Shown piece by piece: positions 45,515 through 54,713 of a stretch of DNA of 64,000 bases. Position 1 is the stretch's first letter. Each line of letters begins with the position of its first letter. The notes beneath the pieces are model-generated. The model was not told the origin of the DNA, made no database searches, and saw nothing but the letters and a program-made list of their open reading frames with translations. The stretch lies in NCBI RefSeq assembly GCF_010509075.1, contig NZ_CP048433.1, forward strand, positions 1,674,001 to 1,738,000, in the 5' to 3' direction. A program made the translations under genes and the position numbers. The stretch comes from Collinsella aerofaciens ATCC 25986 (GTDB taxonomy: Bacteria; Actinomycetota; Coriobacteriia; Coriobacteriales; Coriobacteriaceae).

Positions 45515-46537
45515 ATGACGGCAAGCGACGCGACCGCGACAATTAAAAAGGGGAATTCGGAGCCCGGTTTCGATAAAACGGCTCAGCGCATCCTCAATCT
45601 TTTCTTTGTGCTCAACAGCTCCCCCGAACCGCTGACGACCGAGCAGATCGTCTTGGATTCTGACCTGGGATATGGCTCGGGCAATATCGACTCGGATAAG
45701 CGCAAGTTTCGGCGCGATCGTGACAAACTGCTCGAGCGTGGCATCTTAATCAAGGAGGTTCGCCCCGCCGGTGCGCAGGAGACCGAGGAAAGCTCGTGGA
45801 CAATCGACCGCGAGCACACGTTTGCTGCAGGCGGCCTCATCACCGCAGACGACGCCGATATCCTACTCAACGCCATCGACCAGACGCTAGCGGCCGGCTC
45901 TTCCACCTTTGCCGCGCCGCTTGCCGATATTCGCTCCAAAATTGCCTACCTCACCGGCAGGACGACGGTGGACGAAGTACCGATCCGCCGCTCTCCCACC
46001 GTCGATGCGGTATGGAGTGCCTTTGCCGAGCGATGCGCGCTGCGATTTTTATATCAGAACGGACGCGGCGAGCAGAAAGAACGTACCGTCTGTGTCTACG
46101 GCATGTTCGAACGCGAGGGCGTGGCGTACTTCTGCGGCCTCGACAATGTCACCGACGACATCAGGACATTCCGCTGCGACCGTATCGTTCGCGCATGGCG
46201 TCCTTCGAAGGCCTACGCCATCCCTGCGGACTTCAATCTCAACGACTATCTGTTCTTTGAATTCGATTTCGCCGACCGACCGCCCGTTGCAGCCACGTTC
46301 TCGTTCGCCCCTCAGACGCAGATCGATATGATCAACGGCCTCACGCGCGGGCGAGGTGAGCTCACACACACCGATGCGGGATGGATCTGGACCGTTGACG
46401 TGCGCGACCTTGAAGCCGCCGCCTCATTTTGCATGGCCCACGCCATGGACGGCATGAGGCCCATGGCCCCCAAATCGCTCAAGCAGGCGTGGAACCACCT
46501 CATTGAAAGGACGGTGCACGAGTATGCCCGTGCGTAA
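45515..46537 (+). CDS. WYL-domain transcriptional regulator 1
   Basis: This 340-residue regulator has an N-terminal winged-helix region (about 20-85, KTAQRILNLFFVLNSSPEPLT onwards) and a WYL ligand/nucleic-acid sensing domain (about 165-235, CALRFLYQNGRG, then a DNVTDDIRTFRCDRI-type core). A C-terminal WCX-type extension ends the protein. The start ATG at 45515 follows GAGGA. It overlaps the next WYL gene by 14 nt, an arrangement like pafB-pafC of actinobacteria, whose products together activate DNA-damage genes. The neighbouring helicase-nuclease is consistent with such a role, but this is inference. Confidence 0.82.
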   Translation: MTASDATATIKKGNSEPGFDKTAQRILNLFFVLNSSPEPLTTEQIVLDSDLGYGSGNIDSDKRKFRRDRDKLLERGILIKEVRPAGAQETEESSWTIDREHTFAAGGLITADDADILLNAIDQTLAAGSSTFAAPLADIRSKIAYLTGRTTVDEVPIRRSPTVDAVWSAFAERCALRFLYQNGRGEQKERTVCVYGMFEREGVAYFCGLDNVTDDIRTFRCDRIVRAWRPSKAYAIPADFNLNDYLFFEFDFADRPPVAATFSFAPQTQIDMINGLTRGRGELTHTDAGWIWTVDVRDLEAAASFCMAHAMDGMRPMAPKSLKQAWNHLIERTVHEYARA

Positions 46538-47441
46538 ACTCACCAGCGAGCAGAGACTCTCGCGCGGCATCGACATCATGGAGGCCCTCTACGCCGCCGG
46601 CGAGAGCGGCATGACACGAACCGAGATTTGCGGCCGCTTTGACATCACGGGAGTATCGCTCGACGAGATTCTCGAGATCGTCTCGACGCTCGCGGACCGA
46701 GAATCTGGTGCGCGCATCATCTGCGAATGCCACGGCGAGCGTGTGGTCCTCACTGGTGACGCCGGGCGTGTGCTACCGTTGCGCTTGAGTGCAGCCGAGG
46801 GCGCTGTGCTCAACCACGAACTTGAATCGTTGGGGATCGAGCCGCAGACGGCAGCTCGGATTCGACACGCCCTTCTACCCGAAGAGCTCGGCTATAACCA
46901 GCGCGTCTTTGACACCGTCAACCACGGGTCGCACTGGCAGCAGCTGAGCTGTGCCATTCAGGACGGCGTTCGCTGCCGCATCTCATATCGCTCGATGGAC
47001 GATGCACGGCCACGCGAGCGTCTGGTCGACCCCTTGCGCATTACGGCAAACGGCGACCAAACATACCTGATTGCCTGGGACATCACAGTCGATGAGCAGC
47101 GCACCTATCGCATGGATAAAATCGAGGGACTCGCCTTGACGGAAGACTCCGTCGTGCCTCACACACCGGACGTCGCATCCCTCCACGATTCCCTTGCCCG
47201 GACGCAGCGCAGCGCAAAGCTCTTGATGCCATTCGATATGGCGGAGCATCTGGACTGGGCCGGCATCACCCTAATCGAGCGCGGCGGGGCAGACATGGCA
47301 ACGGTAACTGTGCATTACGGCTCCGAGCGTTGGCTACTGAGCCAGGTAATCGAAGCGGGCGGAGCCATCCGCATCTTGGATGACCCCGCCCTGTCAAAGC
47401 GCCTGTTCGATATGGCAAAAACCCTCGTCTGTCCGCTTTAG
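46524..47441 (+). CDS. WYL-domain transcriptional regulator 2
   Basis: This 305-residue regulator starts with a helix-turn-helix region (SRGIDIMEALYAAGESGMT onwards). A WYL domain in its middle holds CRISYRSMDD and TYLIAWDITVDEQRTYRMDKI, and a C-terminal extension follows. I chose the ATG at 46524, overlapping the previous gene by 14 nt; a TTG seven codons upstream is possible. Its stop overlaps the stop of the convergent DinG-like gene, leaving no space for a terminator between them. Confidence 0.82.
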   Translation: MPVRKLTSEQRLSRGIDIMEALYAAGESGMTRTEICGRFDITGVSLDEILEIVSTLADRESGARIICECHGERVVLTGDAGRVLPLRLSAAEGAVLNHELESLGIEPQTAARIRHALLPEELGYNQRVFDTVNHGSHWQQLSCAIQDGVRCRISYRSMDDARPRERLVDPLRITANGDQTYLIAWDITVDEQRTYRMDKIEGLALTEDSVVPHTPDVASLHDSLARTQRSAKLLMPFDMAEHLDWAGITLIERGGADMATVTVHYGSERWLLSQVIEAGGAIRILDDPALSKRLFDMAKTLVCPL

Positions 47442-50332
47442 CGCCGCCGCTCGTGGCGTGCGCGCCACAGTTGCAGATAGTGCCCGATCTGCGCCGATTC
47501 GATGCGCTGGTAGGAGCTCGTGGGCAGCGACGTTAAGAACTTCTTTCCGTAGCCCTTCGTCACCAGGCGCGGGTCGGCCAGAATCAGCACGCCGCAATCG
47601 GTCGACGAGCGGATAAGGCGGCCGGCCGCCTGCTTGACCTCGAGCACCGCCTCGGGCAGCGAATAGCGCGCCCAAGCGCGGTCTTCGCGCAGGTTGCGCT
47701 CGCACGAGAGCGGGTCCGTGGGACTCGAGAACGGCAGCTTGGGAATGATGACGCAGCGCAGCGTCTCGCCGCTGGCGTCGAACCCCTCCCAGAAGGCCTT
47801 AAGCGCAAAAAGCGATGAAGTCGGCTCGTTGATAAACCGATCGCGCAGGCGACGAGGAGATGAGTTGCGCTGCTGGCAGTTGAGCTCCAGACCCGCACGG
47901 GCCATCTTGGGCTCAACGCGGGCGTACAGGTCTTCCATGTCGCGCCGATTGGTGAACAGTGTGAGCACCGATCCGCCCATGGCAAGATGGGCGTCGAACA
48001 GCACGCGCTCGAGCGCCGTAAGATAGCTCTCGCGATCGCGCGGATCGGGGATATCGCCCGCAACGACTACAGCCATGTTCGAATCGAAGTCGTAGCTCGA
48101 GTCCAAGTGCAGCGATGAGGATGTTGAAGCGCCGATGCGATCGAGGCCGACCGCGTGGTTAAAGTGTTCGAAGCTTTTGGACACCGTCATGGTCGCCGAG
48201 GCAAAGATAGCCGTGTGAACCTCGGGCAGCCACTCGGTTGCCAAGGCCTCGCCAATGTCGATGCGCTCTGCGGTCATTGACTCTCCGCCGGCACGCAGCC
48301 TGCGATTGACCTGCAGCGAATACACGTAGTGTTCATCGGTGCCATCAATGATGAGTTTGAGGTTCTCGGCCAGCTCGTGCAGGCGGCGCGAGATATCACC
48401 CAGGTCGACAACAACCTCGGGCTTATCGGCGGCGACGGCTTGCACCAGCGCGTCGACGCTCTTGTCAGCCTGTTCCAATACGTCGATGGCAGCGTAGGCC
48501 GACGGTAAGAAATCATGCCAGTCGTCAGATTCGCGCAGCTCGGGGCCAATCCATAGATTGGCATTGTCATAACCCCCACGGGCACGGCGGCCGAGCTCGC
48601 GAACGCCATCGAACACGTCGGCGATTGCCATGCTCGCGCGCGCAACCGTCGACGTCGCCTTGGCAGTAAGGCCCAGATAGAGCGTAGAGCCCTCGGAGGT
48701 TGCCAAATCACGGGAGACCTGGCTTAGTGCACCGGTGCTCGAGCCACCCAGGCGCTCAAACAGAACGCGTGATTCGTCCGCCGACACCACGCGCGCCCAC
48801 TGACGGCGCGCCTCGCGCTCGATGGAATGGGCCTCGTCGATTACCCAATGACGAATCGGAGGTAAAATCCTGCCCTCGGCCGCGACATTGCGGAACAGCA
48901 GGGAATGGTTGGTGACCACCACGTCGGCATGCGCTGCACGACGGCGAGCGCCGTGGACCAAACATTTATCAGGGAAAAACGGGCAGAGGCGACGAGCACA
49001 CTCGCGCGAGGCCGTCGTAAAGTCGGGGCGGTTGACGCTGCGCCACCGAATGCCGAGCGAGTCGAGGTCGCCATCGGCTGATTGGCAGACGTACGCCATA
49101 ATGACCGCGACCGCCGTGAGCGTGTCCGCCGGATCGCGCTTGGTGGTAATCTCGACCTGGCCGCGGCTCATGCGCTCAAGCTTGCGCAGGCATGGATAGT
49201 GGTCATACCCCTTGAGAGCGCAAAATGACAGACCACCGTCCAGTTGCTCGGCAAGTTTTGGCAGCTCATGGTACATGAGCTGGTCGGCAAGATTGTTCGA
49301 TTTGGTCGCAATACCAACCGTGATGTTGTTACGGCGCGCTGCCTCGGCAAAAGGCACCAGATAGGCCATCGATTTGCCGACGCCCGTGCCCGCCTCAATT
49401 ACACGATGAGTGCCCGTGACCAGCGCATCGCGGACCTCGAGCGCCATCGCGATCTGCTCATCACGCGGCTCGTAGGTGGGATACATGCGATTGACCAGGC
49501 CACCTGGCGCATAGTCTGCCTCAATCTCCTCACGACTCGGCATCTTGAGGACCGGCAGTTCGTCGGCGTCCACCCGATCGTCGGCGCGATCGGCCTTGAG
49601 AACGTCAGCACGAGCGGCGCTGAGAGAGAAGATAGAACCAGGGTTCTGCCCTGCCAAGAATGAGAAGATAGGACGATAGGACCAAGGCACATCCGGATGC
49701 ATGTCGGCTAGGCGCGCCATGAGGCCCTGAGGCAAGTCGGTGAGCGCCACGAGCAACACGCGCCATACGCCACACAGGGCGTCGACGTCGGCATTGGCAC
49801 GGTGTGATACCGAGTCACAGCCAAACAGATCGGCCATAAAAGACAACTTGTGCGATGCCAGGCGCGGAAGCGCGATGCGCGACAGCGCCAGCGAATCGAT
49901 CCAGATATCGCTCACGTTGACGCCGCCTTTGACCGACTCGATAAACGAGCGGTCGAACGTGGCGTTATGTGCGATTACCGGGCAACCACCGACAAAATCG
50001 GCGAGAGCGGCTACGGCCTCAACGGCCGACGGGGCATCTGCCACATCGGCATTTGTAATGCTCGTGAGCTCGGTGATCTCGGCGGGAATCAGCTGCTTGG
50101 GATGCACGAAGGTATCGAAGCGGTCGACGACCTCGCGGCCCGAAAGACGGGCCGCCGAGATCTCGATCAGCTCATTGTCCTGCACCGAAAGACCTGTGGT
50201 CTCGGTATCGAGGACAATCACATCTTCCTCGATAAGGCCGAAGGACTGCGTTTTGGCGCGTTCGGCAAGCGTGGCATAGGAGTCGATGACAAACTGCGGC
50301 GTTCCTGACGAAACCGCGTCCTCGATTAGCAT
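47438..50332 (-). CDS. DinG-like fusion of DEDDh exonuclease and XPD-type iron-sulfur helicase
   Basis: This 964-residue protein begins with a DnaQ-like 3'-5' exonuclease (about 35-210: VLDTETTGLS, AHNATFDRSF, HRANADVDA). An SF2 helicase of the DinG/XPD type follows: Walker A EAGTGVGKS, DEAH box VIDEAHSIE and motif VI AAGRLIRSS. Cysteines in YPCLRKL and CARRLCPFFPDKC are placed to bind a 4Fe-4S cluster. Bacillus DinG has the same exonuclease-helicase order but usually lacks the cluster, while E. coli DinG has the cluster but not the nuclease; here both appear together. It probably works in DNA repair. The start ATG at 50332 overlaps the ddl stop (ATGCTAA), and a weak ribosome site suggests coupling. 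Confidence 0.88.
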   Translation of the reverse strand: MLIEDAVSSGTPQFVIDSYATLAERAKTQSFGLIEEDVIVLDTETTGLSVQDNELIEISAARLSGREVVDRFDTFVHPKQLIPAEITELTSITNADVADAPSAVEAVAALADFVGGCPVIAHNATFDRSFIESVKGGVNVSDIWIDSLALSRIALPRLASHKLSFMADLFGCDSVSHRANADVDALCGVWRVLLVALTDLPQGLMARLADMHPDVPWSYRPIFSFLAGQNPGSIFSLSAARADVLKADRADDRVDADELPVLKMPSREEIEADYAPGGLVNRMYPTYEPRDEQIAMALEVRDALVTGTHRVIEAGTGVGKSMAYLVPFAEAARRNNITVGIATKSNNLADQLMYHELPKLAEQLDGGLSFCALKGYDHYPCLRKLERMSRGQVEITTKRDPADTLTAVAVIMAYVCQSADGDLDSLGIRWRSVNRPDFTTASRECARRLCPFFPDKCLVHGARRRAAHADVVVTNHSLLFRNVAAEGRILPPIRHWVIDEAHSIEREARRQWARVVSADESRVLFERLGGSSTGALSQVSRDLATSEGSTLYLGLTAKATSTVARASMAIADVFDGVRELGRRARGGYDNANLWIGPELRESDDWHDFLPSAYAAIDVLEQADKSVDALVQAVAADKPEVVVDLGDISRRLHELAENLKLIIDGTDEHYVYSLQVNRRLRAGGESMTAERIDIGEALATEWLPEVHTAIFASATMTVSKSFEHFNHAVGLDRIGASTSSSLHLDSSYDFDSNMAVVVAGDIPDPRDRESYLTALERVLFDAHLAMGGSVLTLFTNRRDMEDLYARVEPKMARAGLELNCQQRNSSPRRLRDRFINEPTSSLFALKAFWEGFDASGETLRCVIIPKLPFSSPTDPLSCERNLREDRAWARYSLPEAVLEVKQAAGRLIRSSTDCGVLILADPRLVTKGYGKKFLTSLPTSSYQRIESAQIGHYLQLWRARHERRR

Positions 50333-51291
50333 GCAATGCCCGCTCGACGAAGGCCCATACGAATCAGGCTGTCACAGACCTGCGGGAACGTCATGTCGTC
50401 GGTGTGGCGGATCTCGTCCGGATACAGCGACGTATCGGTCATGCCGGGAATGGTATTGGTCTCGAGGATAACGGGGCCGTCCTCACTCACGATAAAGTCG
50501 CTGCGCGAGATACCCAGGCAACCGAGGGCCTTGTGAGCAGCACAGGCAAGCTCCTGAGCGCGAGCGTAATTCTCGGGTGAAATCTGCGCCGGAATGCGAT
50601 GGATGTCCGTAGGGTCGACATATTTCACGTCCAGATCGTAGAACTCGCAGTCCTCGGGTTTGCGAATCTCGACAATCGGCAGAGCGCGCACGTCGTCCTC
50701 GCCGTACACACCGACGGTGATCTCGGTACCCTCGATGCACTTCTCGACCAGCACTTTGTCGCCGTACGCAAACGCCTTGGCGATTGCCGCGGGCAGCTCG
50801 GAGGGCTCATGGACCAGGGAAATGCCATAGCTGGAACCGTTGACGGCCGGCTTCACAAAGCAGCGCTCGCCACAAACCTCGACGATATGATCGATATCGA
50901 CTTCATCGCCCACCTCGAGCGCGAGGCCGGGGGCAATGGGAATGCCCGCCTTGGCGTACAGGAGCTTAGAGACCTCCTTGTCGGCACCGCAGGCGCTGGC
51001 AAGCACGCCCGAGGCCGTGTAGGGGATACCCAGGGTCTCCATGGCGCCCTGCATGGCGCCATCCTCGCCGCCGGCACCGTGCATGGCGATAAACGCCACG
51101 TCAAAGCCGCCGGTCGCCATGGTTACCATAAAATCATCGGCAGCCGTGTCGATCAGCTCCACCGAAGTGTAGCCGGCCTCCTTCAAGGCAACCACGACGT
51201 TCTTTCCCGAATTGAGCGAGATCTCGCGCTCAGCGGAATGACCGCCCGCCAAGACCGCTACGTGCATGTTCTCTAGGCTTTTACCCGGCAT
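50326..51291 (-). CDS. ddl: D-alanine--D-alanine ligase
   Basis: This 321-residue ATP-grasp enzyme makes the D-Ala-D-Ala terminus of peptidoglycan precursors. Motifs are GGHSAEREISL at the N-terminus, MHGAGGEDG, VNGSSYGIS, EKCIEGTEITVG and the C-terminal RSDFIV with ETNTIPGMT (metal and ATP site). The length is on the short side of the family. The start ATG at 51291 follows GGAGGAG. It is the upstream partner of the DinG-like gene by a 7-nt overlap. Confidence 0.94.
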   Translation of the reverse strand: MPGKSLENMHVAVLAGGHSAEREISLNSGKNVVVALKEAGYTSVELIDTAADDFMVTMATGGFDVAFIAMHGAGGEDGAMQGAMETLGIPYTASGVLASACGADKEVSKLLYAKAGIPIAPGLALEVGDEVDIDHIVEVCGERCFVKPAVNGSSYGISLVHEPSELPAAIAKAFAYGDKVLVEKCIEGTEITVGVYGEDDVRALPIVEIRKPEDCEFYDLDVKYVDPTDIHRIPAQISPENYARAQELACAAHKALGCLGISRSDFIVSEDGPVILETNTIPGMTDTSLYPDEIRHTDDMTFPQVCDSLIRMGLRRAGIAC

Positions 51292-51376
51292 GGGCAGACT
51301 CCTCCTCTATAATTTCTGCAGCTGATACCATATTGTAGCGATACCCTCTACGTTTCCCCAAAATCGAAAGGCTTCC

Positions 51377-52429
51377 ATGAATCCCAGGACTAAATCTCAG
51401 GACATTCGCGACTTGAGCCAAAACGATATTCGCGAGCTCGTGGCCGAGCTTGGCCAGCCCGCCTTCCGCGCGAAGCAGCTCATCGAATGGGTCTTTGAGA
51501 AGAACGTTTGTTCGTTTGACGATATGACCAACCTTCCCAAGGCTTTCCGCGAGCAGCTTAAAGAGGCTTTTGCCTTTGACACGCCGACTGAACTCACCAA
51601 GCAGGTTTCCAAAGATGGCTCTCGCAAGTATCTGCTCGAGTACCACGACGGCGTTTCCGTCGAGACCGTCGGCATGCCCCGTCGTAACAAGCTTTCCGTC
51701 TGCGTTTCCACCCAGGCAGGCTGTGGCATGGGCTGTGCCTTTTGCGCTACCGGTCTCAACGGCCTCAAGCGCTCTCTGACCGCTCAAGAGATCGTCGACC
51801 AGGTACTTCATGTATCCAACGACTTTGGCGAGCGCGCCACGAGCGTTGTCTTCATGGGCCAGGGCGAGCCGTTTGCCAACTACGACGAGGTTCTCAAGGC
51901 GCTGCGAATCCTCAACGACCCCGATGGCATCGGTATCGGCGCTCGTCACCTCACCGTCTCTACCAGCGGCGTTATTCCCGGTATTCGCAAATTTGCCGAC
52001 ATCCCCGAGCAGTTCACGCTTGCCGTTTCCCTGCATTCCGCCATCCAGTCGACGCGCAATAAGCTCATGCCCGGTGTTAAGAAGTACACGCTGTTTCGCC
52101 TTCACGAAGCGCTTCAGCTCTACACCGAGAAGACCGGCCGCCGCCCGACCTATGAGTATGCCATGATCGAAGGCGTCAACGATACGAATCCCGAAATGCA
52201 GGCGCTCTGCGACTTCTGCGAGGGAACGCTGTGCCACGTTAACCTCATTCAGCTTAACGACATCGAGGGTAGCCCGCTCAAGCCGTCGCCTATTCATAAG
52301 GTTGAGGATCTTCAGCGTCGTCTTGAGTCCCGTGGCATCGAGACCACGATTCGTAACTCCCGTGGTAACGATATTGACGCCGCTTGCGGACAGCTGAAGC
52401 AGCGCTTCAAAGTTCAGAAGAACGCATAG
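51377..52429 (+). CDS. rlmN: 23S rRNA (adenine2503-C2)-methyltransferase, dual-specificity RlmN
   Basis: This 350-residue radical-SAM methyltransferase methylates A2503 of 23S rRNA and A37 of some tRNAs. The cluster motif is CGMGCAFC (CxxxCxxC), preceded by CVSTQAG. The catalytic C-terminal cysteine fits DIDAACGQL near the end. The start ATG at 51377 follows AAAGG. It is divergent from ddl and has its own terminator. Confidence 0.96.
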   Translation: MNPRTKSQDIRDLSQNDIRELVAELGQPAFRAKQLIEWVFEKNVCSFDDMTNLPKAFREQLKEAFAFDTPTELTKQVSKDGSRKYLLEYHDGVSVETVGMPRRNKLSVCVSTQAGCGMGCAFCATGLNGLKRSLTAQEIVDQVLHVSNDFGERATSVVFMGQGEPFANYDEVLKALRILNDPDGIGIGARHLTVSTSGVIPGIRKFADIPEQFTLAVSLHSAIQSTRNKLMPGVKKYTLFRLHEALQLYTEKTGRRPTYEYAMIEGVNDTNPEMQALCDFCEGTLCHVNLIQLNDIEGSPLKPSPIHKVEDLQRRLESRGIETTIRNSRGNDIDAACGQLKQRFKVQKNA

Positions 52430-52447
52430 GGGAGTCGCATCCCAAAA

Positions 52448-52463
52448 CGTTTCATGTGAAACA
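52448..52463. promoter_or_regulatory. Degenerate parS-like site
   Basis: CGTTTCATGTGAAACA differs from the parS consensus at 2 of 16 positions. It lies between the rlmN stop and its terminator, 2.1 kb from the three perfect sites. Confidence 0.4.
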
Positions 52464-52466
52464 TCG

Positions 52467-52503
52467 AACGACCCCGGTTACAGAATATGCAACCGGGGTC
52501 GTT
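52467..52503 (+). terminator. rlmN terminator
   Basis: A 13-bp perfect stem (52467-52479 with 52491-52503) is followed by TTTCATTTATT. Confidence 0.88.
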
Positions 52504-52565
52504 TCATTTATTGACCTTAATTTTGAATCAGCTGCTACCTGTCCCATTTTTACGGCCAAAATAAG

Positions 52566-52599
52566 GGGGTCCTTGTCTCATGAATCAGACAAGGACCCC
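52566..52599 (-). terminator. Terminator of the parAB operon
   Basis: A 13-bp perfect stem (52566-52578 with 52587-52599) has a T-rich tract after it on the minus strand, 30 nt after the last gene of the operon. Confidence 0.82.
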
Positions 52600-52628
52600 T
52601 CAAAATATGCTGAGTAATTGTTAGGTAC

Positions 52629-52883
52629 CTAATAGCCTACATTTTCCCATTGGTTGCTGACCCAACCTTGATTAATCTTGGGATTCTTCGTTACCTGAGC
52701 AGTACGCATGGCAACATCTTCTGTCATAACATCCATTTTCTTTTTGGAAGTATCGACGATATCTTGCGCGCTACGAAGCAAACGACCTCGAAGTTCATCG
52801 TCTGTCGCGATCCTATAGCCAGCAAAGGCACCAGCCGCGACAGTCGTCACCAATGCAATCGCTGTTAAAATCTTATTCCTCAT
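52629..52883 (-). CDS. Small YtxH-like membrane protein downstream of parB
   Basis: This 84-residue protein has an N-terminal hydrophobic segment (about 5-22) and a charged, probably helical remainder (RSAQDIVDTSKKKMD). The layout is that of YtxH-like or secreted small proteins, but no motif is diagnostic. The ATG at 52883 lies inside the parB 3' end with AGGAGG upstream and overlaps the parB stop by 11 nt, so it is coupled to parAB. Its link to chromosome segregation is only positional. Confidence 0.65.
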   Translation of the reverse strand: MRNKILTAIALVTTVAAGAFAGYRIATDDELRGRLLRSAQDIVDTSKKKMDVMTEDVAMRTAQVTKNPKINQGWVSNQWENVGY

Positions 52884-53778
52884 CTTGGCCTCCTTGATCA
52901 AACTGAATCATTTCGCCAAGAATACGAGAGAGCTCTTCCTCGTCTTTAAACTCAATCTCAATCTTATTCTTTCCACGCGAGCTCTTCACACGCACGTTGG
53001 TATTAAAAACCTGACGAAGCACGCGGGCAGCCTTTTTAAAAGACTGAGGCGTTGCAGGCCTCGGCGTCTTAGGTGTTTCTCCGGCAGAAAACAACGGAGC
53101 AAGATTTTCTGTCGCTCTTACGGAAAGGCCCTCTGTAACAACTTTCTCTGCAAGTCGAATACGCGCGTCCTCATAGGGAACTGCAAGAATCGCACGTGCA
53201 TGACCAGCAGTAAGTTTGCCCTCAAAAATCATCTGCTGAACTACTTCGGGGAGATCGAGAAGACGCAGCGAGTTTGTAATTGCAGAGCGTGACTTGCTTA
53301 CCGCCTTCGACAATGCCTCCTGGGTCATCCCGCTGGCATCAATGAGTTGGCGATAGCCCTTAGCCTCTTCGACGGGATTCAGATCAGAACGCTGAAGGTT
53401 TTCGATAAGAGCTAGAGCCAGCATCTCTTCATCATTTACCTCTTTAATGATGACTGGCAATTCTTCAAGGCCAGCAAGCTTTGACGCCTGGTAACGACGC
53501 TCACCAGCGATGATCTCATAGCCGTTTCCATGCTTGCGAACCAAAAGCGGCTGCAAAACGCCATGTTCTTGGATTGACTCGCTCAACTCGCGAAGTTCAG
53601 TTTCGTTAAAGTGAATTCGCGGCTGATTAGGGTTGGGAACGATATCCTCAATAGGTAGTTTTGTTTCAGATGCGGCATTTGAAGCCGATGCAGCCGAACC
53701 GCTGGTCTCATACTCGGCCTCTGAGACCAAAGCATTGAGTCCACGTCCCAATCCGCCACGTTTCTTTACACTAGGCAC
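52873..53778 (-). CDS. parB: Chromosome partitioning protein ParB (CTP-dependent clamp)
   Basis: This 301-residue protein binds parS, loads as a CTP-dependent sliding clamp and recruits SMC and ParA. The N-terminal RGGLGRGLNAL box (ParA contact) is followed by the CTP-binding domain with NPNQPR and AGERRYQA. A helix-turn-helix comes next (TQEALSKAVSKSRSAITNSLRLL), then a C-terminal dimer domain. The start is a GTG at 53778, overlapping the parA stop by 8 nt behind GAGGTG. Three perfect parS sites lie 0.8 kb upstream of it. Confidence 0.97.
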   Translation of the reverse strand: MPSVKKRGGLGRGLNALVSEAEYETSGSAASASNAASETKLPIEDIVPNPNQPRIHFNETELRELSESIQEHGVLQPLLVRKHGNGYEIIAGERRYQASKLAGLEELPVIIKEVNDEEMLALALIENLQRSDLNPVEEAKGYRQLIDASGMTQEALSKAVSKSRSAITNSLRLLDLPEVVQQMIFEGKLTAGHARAILAVPYEDARIRLAEKVVTEGLSVRATENLAPLFSAGETPKTPRPATPQSFKKAARVLRQVFNTNVRVKSSRGKNKIEIEFKDEEELSRILGEMIQFDQGGQDEE

Positions 53779-54571
53779 GCTTGATCACCTCTTTTGCAAG
53801 GTTCATATATGCTTTTGCACCCTTATTTTGAGGTGCATAGGTAATTACCGGTTCTCCAAAAGACGGAGCTTCGGAGATTTTAACCGTACGGGGGATTAGC
53901 GTCTTAAACGCCTTATCACCAAAGTACGATTGAACCTCCTCAACAACCTGATTCGATAGTGAAGTACGCGAGTCATACATGGTCATAAGCACTCCATAGG
54001 TGTCTAAGCCCTTGTTCAGACGTGATTTGACCATCTTCATTGACTCAAGCAGCTTTGTAACACCCTCGAGTGCATAATATTCGCACTGGATCGGAATCAA
54101 AACGCTGTCTGCTGCGGTCAAGGCGTTGATAGTAAGCAGGCCGAGCGAAGGAGGACAGTCAATGAAAATAAAATCGAACTCGTCCTGAATCGGCTCAAGC
54201 AAATCTTTGAGACGGGTTTCACGAGCAATTGCGCTTACGAGCTCAATTTCCGCGCCTGCAAGCTGAATTGTAGCCGGAATTACGAATACCTTTTTGCAAT
54301 TTGTATCAAGAACAAGCGATTCTGCCGGCACATCATTCAACAATGCATCATAGATGCAGTGATCAAGGTCTTCTTTTTCAATTCCGAATCCACTGGTGCT
54401 GTTTCCCTGCGGATCAAAATCGACAATCAGTGTCTTACGACCCTGCTCACCCAGTGCTGCTGCAAGGTTTACAGCCGTCGTTGACTTACCGACGCCGCCT
54501 TTTTGATTGATGATTGCAATGATACGCGTGTCTTTTGCGCTCTTAGAACGCTTAACGTCGCGAAATCCCAC
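53771..54571 (-). CDS. parA: Chromosome partitioning ATPase ParA (Soj)
   Basis: This 266-residue ParA/MinD-family ATPase drives origin segregation and in Gram-positive bacteria also modulates DnaA. The deviant Walker A KGGVGKST is at 24-31, with switch motifs VDFDPQGNST and FIDCPPSLGLLT. The start is a GTG at 54571 behind AGGAGGG. The promoter probably overlaps the third parS site upstream. It forms an operon with parB and a small membrane protein gene. Confidence 0.97.
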   Translation of the reverse strand: MGFRDVKRSKSAKDTRIIAIINQKGGVGKSTTAVNLAAALGEQGRKTLIVDFDPQGNSTSGFGIEKEDLDHCIYDALLNDVPAESLVLDTNCKKVFVIPATIQLAGAEIELVSAIARETRLKDLLEPIQDEFDFIFIDCPPSLGLLTINALTAADSVLIPIQCEYYALEGVTKLLESMKMVKSRLNKGLDTYGVLMTMYDSRTSLSNQVVEEVQSYFGDKAFKTLIPRTVKISEAPSFGEPVITYAPQNKGAKAYMNLAKEVIKRA

Positions 54572-54610
54572 GGTCCCTCCTGGTGTGTATTAAAGCTGTC
54601 AAACGGAGGA

Positions 54611-54626
54611 TGTTTCACGTGAAACA
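54611..54626. promoter_or_regulatory. parS site 1
   Basis: A perfect 16-bp palindrome, TGTTTCACGTGAAACA, the bacterial parS consensus, in the parA-rsmG spacer. Confidence 0.95.
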
Positions 54627-54649
54627 TTCCGAATCGATAGCAACTGCTA

Positions 54650-54665
54650 TGTTTCACGTGAAACA
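54650..54665. promoter_or_regulatory. parS site 2
   Basis: A perfect parS palindrome exactly 39 bp from site 1. Confidence 0.95.
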
Positions 54666-54684
54666 CTGCAAGCTGTTAGTATCC

Positions 54685-54713
54685 ATTATGTTTCACGTGA
54701 AACATCTAGGCAA
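54685..54713 (-). promoter_or_regulatory. Candidate parAB promoter overlapping parS site 3
   Basis: On the minus strand TTGCCT (54713-54708), a 17-nt spacer that contains most of parS site 3, and CATAAT (54690-54685). It overlaps the end of rsmG. Confidence 0.4.
54689..54704. promoter_or_regulatory. parS site 3
   Basis: A perfect parS palindrome exactly 39 bp from site 2, ending 2 nt before the rsmG stop codon. Confidence 0.95.
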
